Source: JAMCXS01 sp964459065
GTDB taxonomy: Bacteria > Acidobacteriota > Terriglobia > UBA7540
Direction of reading: 5' to 3'
Length of the DNA stretch: 13,229 nt
Assembly (NCBI GenBank): GCA_964459065.1
Contig: CAYWMN010000091.1
Location: forward strand, 1-13,229
The first letter of the stretch is position 1, and each line of letters opens with the position of its first letter. Made by a program: the position numbers and the translations under genes. The notes beneath the pieces are model-generated. The model was not told where the DNA came from and made no database searches. It saw only the letters and a program-made list of their open reading frames with translations. Below are positions 7,824 to 13,229 of this stretch, in pieces.

Positions 7824-9021
7824 ACTGGTAAAGGATGTAGCTCGGTTGCGGAGAAAGCCGCAGCACTTGGGCCGGCGACATGAGGCGGCCACCGATTTTA
7901 ACGTCGTTCTTGTAGAACAGCTTGAAGCCGGTAAACTGCACCGGCTGCCTGGCGATGAAATCCTTGTAAGTGGATCTCTTCAAGACCGGCGACCCGAAAC
8001 CGTCCATATCCATCACGATTTGCACTTGCGGCAGCGGTTTGATGGCGCTGAAGTCCGTTACCATGCGCTGGGTGAAGCGGTGGATGACGAGGATCTTGGG
8101 CGGCAGGTGATTTTGCTGCACAATTCTGGCCAGATAGCGCGCGGCAAAGTTGATGTCTTTCGCGCTCATCGTGCCGATCCAGGCCCCGGGTTTTTTGCCC
8201 TCGACGAGCGCGAACTCCGGATCGAGGGCCAGCTCGACGTTCGGCTGCTTGAGGTACGGGGCGAGAAGCTGAACTTCTGTTTTGACACTGCTCCAGCCGG
8301 GCTGCACATCCAGAAACACCAGCCCGTGGATCTGGTTCGCGAGTCCAATCGCCTTCTCAATCTGGCTGTGCGGCATGCGCATGCGATACTGTCCATCGCG
8401 CCCCGGCATGCCCTGCGCCGAAACCGCGATGTAATCGACGGCCTGCACCACGGGCGTTGAGGGATCGGCCGCCGCCCAGGCTGCTGCCTGCGACTTCAGC
8501 CTGGCCAGCACCTGGTCGGGCGGGTATTCACCCAGAATGCCCATCCGCTTTGAATAGAAATTGCCATAGTAGGCCACGATCCGTTTGAAGGGCAGCAGGG
8601 CGCCTGCGTCCGGAATGGCGGCGTGCACAGGCCATCGGGGCTTGGGGCAGGGCGGCAGCACGGCCTTCTTCTTGTTTTGGTTTTTTTTGGCCATCAGGGC
8701 CTGCGGCTGAGGCGCTGCCTCGGCTTGAGGGTCCGTTGCTGTAACTGCCGGGGCCAAGGGATGGGCTTCGGCGGGCGTGCAATGGGTCGGCGGTTGCCTG
8801 TTTGCGATCGCCAGCATCTTGGCCGTATACGCCGCCTTGTTCACCGTGGCCGGGACAGGATGAGACAGCGGTTGCGGCGCTGGCGCTGTAGCCTTGGGGA
8901 CATCAGAAGGCGAGTGCCCAGCGTGGTCGCCCCATAAATACGCGACGACGCCGATGGCGGCGCCGACGATGAACAACATCATGATGATCCCTGCGGTCCG
9001 TTTCACACTCTCATTGTACAC
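7822..9021 (-). CDS. Membrane-anchored protein of unknown function, probable TIM-barrel domain
   Basis: 399 residues from a GTG at 9021; no clear ribosome site, and a GTG at 9006 is an alternative that keeps the membrane segment. Residues 10-30 (AGIIMMLFIVGAAIGVVAYLW) form a signal anchor, followed by a Pro/Ala-rich linker (about 35-110) and a Lys/Asn-rich patch AKKNQNKKK (111-119), so the globular part lies outside the membrane. The domain from 147 on shows alternating strands and helices: IVAYYGNFYSKRMGILGEYP, DYIAVSAQGMPGRDGQY, LVFLDVQPGWSSV (234-246), VELALDPEFAL (262-272), ILVIHRF, IVMDMDGFG. The DVQPG and LALDPEF blocks with acidic residues at strand ends recall uncharacterised extracellular TIM-barrel proteins of Actinobacteria and Acidobacteria, and suggest a glycosidase-like fold. 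A catalytic role is not shown. Confidence 0.8.
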   Translation of the reverse strand: MYNESVKRTAGIIMMLFIVGAAIGVVAYLWGDHAGHSPSDVPKATAPAPQPLSHPVPATVNKAAYTAKMLAIANRQPPTHCTPAEAHPLAPAVTATDPQAEAAPQPQALMAKKNQNKKKAVLPPCPKPRWPVHAAIPDAGALLPFKRIVAYYGNFYSKRMGILGEYPPDQVLARLKSQAAAWAAADPSTPVVQAVDYIAVSAQGMPGRDGQYRMRMPHSQIEKAIGLANQIHGLVFLDVQPGWSSVKTEVQLLAPYLKQPNVELALDPEFALVEGKKPGAWIGTMSAKDINFAARYLARIVQQNHLPPKILVIHRFTQRMVTDFSAIKPLPQVQIVMDMDGFGSPVLKRSTYKDFIARQPVQFTGFKLFYKNDVKIGGRLMSPAQVLRLSPQPSYILYQ

Positions 9022-9096
9022 AGGGGCGAAAAAAAAGGCATCATTCCGATGGGCTCATTTTGGGCAACTGCTTGCGCCGTAAGGCGGGCCTTTCAT

Positions 9097-9756
9097 TCAC
9101 CCGGCGAATTGGATGACACCAAAGCTCGAGGGAACGTGAAAGGTTTTGCCGGTTGGGATCGGGCTCCATGCGAGCAAGCGCCTTTGGGCGTCATCGCCCA
9201 ACCCGTCGGCGCGGAAGAGGTTGAGCCGCCACTGGGCGCCGGCGCTGATTGTTTGCACTCCCAGATCACCGGCGGCGATGCGCATCTCGCAGGTCCAAAG
9301 GCGGCGGGCTCGGTCAATCACCGTTGCGTGCGCGAAGTGTGAATTCAGAATGGAACTGGGGACCGGCGTCTTGTCCCGATGGATTTCAAGGTCGAGCCAC
9401 AGGTTGTTGGGCGCCACTTCAAATTCGTAATAGTGATTCATGCGCTCCGGAGTGGGATTGATGAAAACCTCCACCACGTCCCGGTTCCAGAGTTCCCACG
9501 TGGGGATGCCGGGGTCGGCCTGTTCAAAAACGTTCAGCGCATCGTACTTTGCGCGGTAGGCAAAGTAAACATTGCGAGAGGTCCACGCCGTGGCGGCTTG
9601 GGTTTCCGACTGCGGATAATGTTCGCGGCCCGACAGGCTGCGGTCAAAGCGAATCCAATCGGCTGCCTTCCAGATTTCCTTATCGAGGTTTCCATCCGGC
9701 ACAAAATCCTGCGGCGAGAATTTGGAAGTTATGCGGCTGCTGCTCGAGTAGCTCAT
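9097..9756 (-). CDS. CBM9-type carbohydrate-binding protein
   Basis: 219 residues, nearly all one family 9 (DOMON-like) module: DGNLDKEIWKAADWI (21-35) is the usual entry (xGxLDExxW), AATAWTSRNVYFAYRAKYD (54-72) the second strand pair, and LWNRDVVEVFINP (89-101) followed by YYEFEVAPNNLWLDLEI the conserved core. Aromatic residues Trp87, Trp90 and Trp120 could make sugar contacts. No signal peptide or membrane segment is visible. It starts at the ATG at 9756, only AGC after the TAA of the upstream GH123-type gene and in the same reading frame; GGAG at about 9763-9771 within the upstream gene end can serve as its ribosome site, so the two are a translationally coupled pair or a split fusion. Without export by fusion it would stay in the cytoplasm, which is odd for this module. 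Confidence 0.82.
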   Translation of the reverse strand: MSYSSSSRITSKFSPQDFVPDGNLDKEIWKAADWIRFDRSLSGREHYPQSETQAATAWTSRNVYFAYRAKYDALNVFEQADPGIPTWELWNRDVVEVFINPTPERMNHYYEFEVAPNNLWLDLEIHRDKTPVPSSILNSHFAHATVIDRARRLWTCEMRIAAGDLGVQTISAGAQWRLNLFRADGLGDDAQRRLLAWSPIPTGKTFHVPSSFGVIQFAG

Positions 9757-9759
9757 GCT

Positions 9760-11499
9760 TTATCTCCGCTCGGCTTCGGTGAGAAGGGTGTCGATGGTGC
9801 GCCGGGCGCGGCCGGGCTCTGGAACGCCGTAACAGCGGTTGTAATTGATTGCGTCGGCGACGGCGGCTGACATCCGCTTGGCGATCTGGGCGGCTTCGTC
9901 CGCATGTTGCGGGCTTTTCTGCAATGCTGCGATGGTTTGCTTTAACATTTCGAGAGCTTCGTAATCCTGGATCCCCTGCCGCAACATTTCCCAGCGCGTG
10001 CTGCTGATGGGGCCGTGCTTGCCCGGGTAGACCAGGAAGCTGTCGCCGGAGTGCCAGCGGATGTTGGGCTGGTGCCAGACGTCTTGGGGCCACGACTGGT
10101 ACGCCCAGCGCAAGTATCCCGCCAGCCCGTAATGAAAGGCGATCCAGGGCATCATGCGCGATTCCCACTGCGGCGAGTAGATGAAGGTGTTCGGCATGGC
10201 GGGCGAGCACGCGGTGTAAAAAGTGGTGGGTCCCACGTTGCGGCGTTCGCTCAGCAGCCGTCGCAGCCGCCTGGGATGTTCGAGAGCCCTCCAGTTGAGG
10301 GTTAAATCGCCCACCGTTGAGGATTCCTGGCTGGAGGTTCCTCCCGCCAGCGCCACCTTGAGTTGCGGCGCATTGGCCTTGAGGACGGAGAAAATATCCT
10401 CCATGACGGACTGCGGTTTTTCGTCAAAACCGATGTAAGTTCGGCTGAGCCATCCGCGCTTTTTGAGATGCCGGACGAAGGCTGCAAGAAACGCCTTCCA
10501 CACTTCCCGGTACATCGGCCCACCCACATGGGTCGGGCACACGCGCAGCTTTCCCGTGACCGTGTCCCGATATCCGATGTTGCAGAGCGAGGTCGAACCC
10601 GGGCCGTCGACCATGGAAAAACACTGGATCGACTTGTCGATTCCTGCTTTCATCATCATTTTGACGTAGCGGTCGAACACGGAAAAGTCGAACTGAAACT
10701 TCGAGGCCTGCCCCAATTGATATTGGCCGGGAAATCGCCATTGGACCATGGAAGGGTAGACGAACCCGGTCTGCGAACGCCAGGGATTATAAAGGATGCT
10801 GGCGGTGATGGACTTCTGGCCGTGCGCAGCCAGGTCGCGTGCGTAAGCCTCCAGCAGCTTCCAGTGGGCCGGGGACCAGAGCGGAACTTTGGCGATGCGG
10901 GCGACTGATGCAGGGTCCTGCCAGATGTTCAAATCGAAGCTGCCGCGGGTGATCGCGGGCAGAGTGAACCTGAGCACGCGGAGGGTGATCTTGAACCGGG
11001 CGCGCTCACGGCCGGCACGAATCTGGAGCGCCGCCGTGTAGTCGCGCGCGGTCGCTCCTTTGGGGACGGAAATCGTGAGCCAGACGCCCTGGGTCCAGTT
11101 GGGCTTGATTTCCGCGGGCGGCGATGCAAACAAGGGATCGGCCATGTCTTCAGCGCGTTCATCGACCGGAATATATCCGGGATAGCGGATGCGGACCCAG
11201 GAGCAGGGAAGTGCTCCGCCTGATGCGGGTTTGACGGCTTGGCAGGCGGCGTGGAACGGCTTTAAGGTTTGGGTTGCGCGGACGGCGAACTGCAGGGAGA
11301 CGATTTCGTTTCGGAAGGCCTCAACCACCGCCGGGCGTTCTTTTCCTGTTTGGATGGTGGCTGGCGTGAGCCGCATTCCGGTGCTGATGTTCCAGGCCTT
11401 CAACGAACTGCCCGTTGCGGGAGACGCACCAATCAGCTGTGGCGCAAGCGGCGCCGTCAACATCAAGAGAAGAATTGCGAGACCTTTTGGGCGGATCAA
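9760..11499 (-). CDS. Secreted GH123/DUF4091-type glycosidase
   Basis: 579 residues if translated from the TTG at 11499. I prefer this over the longer open frame back to 11745 because AAGGAGG lies six bases upstream and the protein then begins with a clean Sec signal peptide (MIRPKGLAILLLMLTAPLAP, cleavage after ASPA). An N-terminal beta-sandwich (about 35-190) precedes a TIM-barrel-like region. TYIGFDEKP holds the adjacent acidic pair Asp359-Glu360, matching the Asp-Glu catalytic pair of GH123 exo-beta-N-acetylgalactosaminidases (substrate-assisted mechanism). The C-terminal block GDSFLVYPGKHGPISSTRWE and then MLRQGIQDYEAL is the DUF4091 signature. GH123 activity is known for few members, so beta-GalNAc release is a family-based guess. 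It is first gene of a two-gene unit with the CBM9 protein and divergent from the GH63 gene. Confidence 0.85.
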   Translation of the reverse strand: MIRPKGLAILLLMLTAPLAPQLIGASPATGSSLKAWNISTGMRLTPATIQTGKERPAVVEAFRNEIVSLQFAVRATQTLKPFHAACQAVKPASGGALPCSWVRIRYPGYIPVDERAEDMADPLFASPPAEIKPNWTQGVWLTISVPKGATARDYTAALQIRAGRERARFKITLRVLRFTLPAITRGSFDLNIWQDPASVARIAKVPLWSPAHWKLLEAYARDLAAHGQKSITASILYNPWRSQTGFVYPSMVQWRFPGQYQLGQASKFQFDFSVFDRYVKMMMKAGIDKSIQCFSMVDGPGSTSLCNIGYRDTVTGKLRVCPTHVGGPMYREVWKAFLAAFVRHLKKRGWLSRTYIGFDEKPQSVMEDIFSVLKANAPQLKVALAGGTSSQESSTVGDLTLNWRALEHPRRLRRLLSERRNVGPTTFYTACSPAMPNTFIYSPQWESRMMPWIAFHYGLAGYLRWAYQSWPQDVWHQPNIRWHSGDSFLVYPGKHGPISSTRWEMLRQGIQDYEALEMLKQTIAALQKSPQHADEAAQIAKRMSAAVADAINYNRCYGVPEPGRARRTIDTLLTEAERR

Positions 11500-11504
11500 A
11501 AAAC

Positions 11505-11511
11505 GCCTCCT
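11505..11511 (-). promoter_or_regulatory. Ribosome binding site deciding the TTG start of the GH123-type gene
   Basis: Minus-strand AAGGAGG, then CGTTTT and TTG (11499-11497). The anti-SD match is near perfect and the spacing is six or so bases, while the upstream in-frame ATG at 11745 has none and would bury the signal peptide 82 residues inside. Confidence 0.7.
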
Positions 11512-11733
11512 TCGTGTGAGTTGCGCTGGGCGCGGCCAACCGACAACATTACCATCGAAGCGGTGATTTGATCTACACCGGGGCGCGGCCGCTTTGGACA
11601 ACCTTCCGGCGGTGTGCAGACTTGATTCGGTTGCGATTTTGTCCCCTTGAAAATGGCGGGTCCCGCGTCGGGTTGGTTCCCGCCTTGAGGTTTCAGCAGC
11701 CAACTTCCACTCGGTTTTAAAAACTCTTCTCGA

Positions 11734-11739
11734 TATAAT
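11734..11739 (+). promoter_or_regulatory. Candidate -10 box for the GH63 gene
   Basis: A perfect TATAAT 68 bases before the GH63 ATG, in the 308-bp region between two divergent genes. The -35 region (around 11711-11717, TCGGTTT) is a poor match, so an activator may be needed or the match may be chance. Confidence 0.45.
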
Positions 11740-11794
11740 GTGCACGCAAAATCAACCTGCGAAGCACTGGTTTGAAAACCTGCGGATCGCGGAC

Positions 11795-11799
11795 GGAGG
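11795..11799 (+). promoter_or_regulatory. Ribosome binding site of the GH63 gene
   Basis: GGAGG eight bases before the ATG at 11808, which places the start directly ahead of the signal peptide. Confidence 0.65.
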
Positions 11800-11807
11800 C
11801 TCTGAGA

Positions 11808-13229
11808 ATGAGGCACAGGATTTTTTCTGACCGAAGCGCCGGCGTTGTGGGTGGGAGCGTTTGGCAGAGACTGTTTCTATTGACCGCCCTTTTATTGACG
11901 ATGGGCGCCTTCGGTTGGGCGCAGGCGCATCCTTCCTTTGAAAGCGTGAGAGCCGGAGCCTACGATCCGGACGCGTGGAACGGGCTGGTGTTCTTGACGC
12001 GCGCCTTGGAACAGCCTGCCGTCTTTGCCGTCCGGGTGGGTTCGCAGCGCGGGCGGGGACTGCTGGACGGAAGCGCAATTTTTGACAATGTCGTTGAGGT
12101 GGGTCCTCACGCTCCGGACGGATCCTATTGCCGGATGGCGTGGCGGCAGCTCAAGAATCAGGCCCGCGTCACGCTGGAATGGTCGCGCATTAACCGGACA
12201 ACCATTGTCGGGCGCCTGAGGGCCGACCACAATTTCAGCCTGGTGCTGGAAACCTATTTCCCTGCGGCGATGCACGGCGGAAGCGGGGGAGTCTATCACG
12301 TGGATCGAAAAGACATGGCCATCGTGGGCCAGCACTTTTTTAACCAGGTGTACGGCGACGCAGCGCGGTTTGTGGTGATGGTTGACCAGCCTCTCGCGGG
12401 CAGCGGTGCCTTCCATACGATGGGACAACTGCAGGCGGAAATGAACGGCTCGGGAAGGCTGGCCACACCTGCTGATGGGCACGACAACCAGAACGTTGCA
12501 GGTTTGCAATTTGCGACGGGAGCCTCCGGAACAGCTCACTTTGTTGCGGAAGTGGGGTGGTCGCAAGATGCGTTGATCAGCCGGGCGCGCGGCCTGCTCA
12601 CGAACGGCCGGATCGATTCCATCCTCCGTGAAAAATCCCAAGCTTACGCCCACGGGCGGCCGGCGGTCACGGGCCTGTTCACGGATGCCTCCCGCGCCAT
12701 CGGCAATTCGATGTTCTGGAATTCGCTCTATGCCCCGTCGGACAAGTTGGTTTTTCCCAGCATCAGCCGCAACTGGGCGCGCGGATGGGGGGGATGGGTG
12801 GTGGGCGAATGGGACTGCTTTTTTGGCGCCCTGCTGACCAGCCTGGAAAGCAAAACGCAGACCGAAGCGGGCGTGAAAGGGATTCTGCTGGCGCAAACGC
12901 CTTCCGGCCTGGTTCCTAACATTGCGGCCGGGGAAGGCATTACGCCGGACCGCTCCGAGCCGCCGGTGGGCGCCTATTGCGTCTGGAAGATCTACGAGCG
13001 CCTGCACGACCGGGGGCTGCTGGTGTGGGCTTATCCGCGGCTTAAAAAGTGGCACGAGCGGTGGTCCGGCAACCGGGGCGACGGCCAGCCGTGGCGCGAC
13101 GGCAACCGCGACGGTTTGCTCGAGTGGGGCAGCGACCGAGGTTCAGCGCCTTCAGTTGGCGGGCGGGGATATCTGCAGGCCGCCAAATGGGAGAGCGGTA
13201 TGGACGACAGCCCCATGTGGGATCACGCG
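11808..13229 (+). CDS. GH63 family glucosidase (YgjK/mannosyl-oligosaccharide glucosidase type), 3' truncated by window end
   Basis: 474 codons are visible, open at the window end. The ATG at 11808 follows GGAGG at 11795-11799. A Sec signal peptide is clear: RLFLLTALLLTMGAFG then cleavage after AQA (residue 40). The N-terminal beta-sandwich runs to about 270; the rest is the start of an (alpha/alpha)6 barrel with GH63 motifs: GGWVVGEWDCFFGALL (candidate catalytic acid Asp336), TPSGLVPNIAAGEG, DRSEPPVGAYCVWKIY (from 381), DGNRDGLLEWGSD (431-443) and KWESGMDDSPMWD (460-472). The second catalytic Glu expected near the C-terminus lies beyond the window. GH63 enzymes release alpha-linked glucose from glycans or oligosaccharides; trehalase-like (GH37) ancestry shares some of these motifs but the YgjK-type pattern fits better. 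Confidence 0.88.
   Translation, partial: MRHRIFSDRSAGVVGGSVWQRLFLLTALLLTMGAFGWAQAHPSFESVRAGAYDPDAWNGLVFLTRALEQPAVFAVRVGSQRGRGLLDGSAIFDNVVEVGPHAPDGSYCRMAWRQLKNQARVTLEWSRINRTTIVGRLRADHNFSLVLETYFPAAMHGGSGGVYHVDRKDMAIVGQHFFNQVYGDAARFVVMVDQPLAGSGAFHTMGQLQAEMNGSGRLATPADGHDNQNVAGLQFATGASGTAHFVAEVGWSQDALISRARGLLTNGRIDSILREKSQAYAHGRPAVTGLFTDASRAIGNSMFWNSLYAPSDKLVFPSISRNWARGWGGWVVGEWDCFFGALLTSLESKTQTEAGVKGILLAQTPSGLVPNIAAGEGITPDRSEPPVGAYCVWKIYERLHDRGLLVWAYPRLKKWHERWSGNRGDGQPWRDGNRDGLLEWGSDRGSAPSVGGRGYLQAAKWESGMDDSPMWDHA

Larger units (their letters stand above)
11500..11807. other. Divergent promoter region
   Basis: 308 bases between the starts of the GH123-type gene (minus) and the GH63 gene (plus). 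It holds both ribosome sites and the TATAAT box. Similar short GC blocks (GGCCGCGCCC-like) occur near 11529-11540 and 11580-11592. I see no clear operator dyad and no convincing -35/-10 pair for the minus-strand gene. Confidence 0.55.

Noticed and set aside
9029..9036. Run of eight A (T8 on the minus strand) after the CBM9 gene, as an intrinsic terminator
   Set aside because: The only stem directly before it is CATC/GATG (4 bp) and the gap to the T-run is two bases; too weak to call, though the position 60 bases after the CBM9 stop is suggestive.
11892..13055. 387-codon open frame on the minus strand
   Set aside because: It lies wholly antisense to the GH63 gene, whose protein shows family motifs throughout; the opposite frame is an effect of high GC and codon bias, with no recognisable domain.
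1..13229. CRISPR array or second copy of the tRNA-Val 3' end
   Set aside because: I saw no regularly spaced repeats, and no second copy of the GGTTCGAGTCCTGT/ATCGCCCACCA sequence that would mark the other att site inside the window.

Overview
The window looks like a metagenomic scaffold from a GC-rich soil bacterium, most likely an Acidobacteriota (Terriglobia/Bryobacter-type) genome. This rests on the style of the proteins (secreted GH38, GH3, GH63 and GH123/DUF4091 enzymes without a SusC/SusD pair, an IS3-type remnant, a Terriglobia-like tyrosine recombinase) and is inference, not a database match. A run of exactly ten N at 3414-3423 is a scaffolding gap.

Left edge (1-552): the 3' part of a tRNA-Val(CAC) with encoded CCA is followed 10 bases later by the tail-to-tail 3' end of a tyrosine-recombinase gene that has lost its N-terminal part. 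This is the usual arrangement at the boundary of an element integrated into a tRNA gene, here apparently dead. Next (553-4105) is a large secreted GH38 alpha-mannosidase on the minus strand, with an N-terminal beta-sandwich like that of rhamnogalacturonan lyases. The gap cuts it in two and breaks the reading frame.

Middle (4106-5451) is gene-poor and scarred. It holds two C-terminal remnants of IS3-family transposases, a perfect 36-bp palindrome inside the first, and a small minus-strand ORF that looks like a response-regulator receiver domain without its phospho-accepting Asp. Then come a Tat-exported GH3 beta-glycosidase on the plus strand (5452-7782) and, convergent with it, a membrane-anchored protein of unknown function with a probable TIM-barrel domain (7822-9021).

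Right (9097-13229): a minus-strand pair, a secreted GH123/DUF4091-type glycosidase followed in the same reading frame, with only TAA-AGC between them, by a CBM9-type carbohydrate-binding module. Divergent from it across a 308-bp promoter region is a secreted GH63 glucosidase cut by the window end.

The theme is extracellular dismantling of a complex glycan: alpha-mannosidase, beta-glycosidase, possible beta-N-acetylgalactosaminidase and a GH63 alpha-glucosidase-like enzyme, all with export signals. I see no transporter, sensor kinase or transcription factor in the window.
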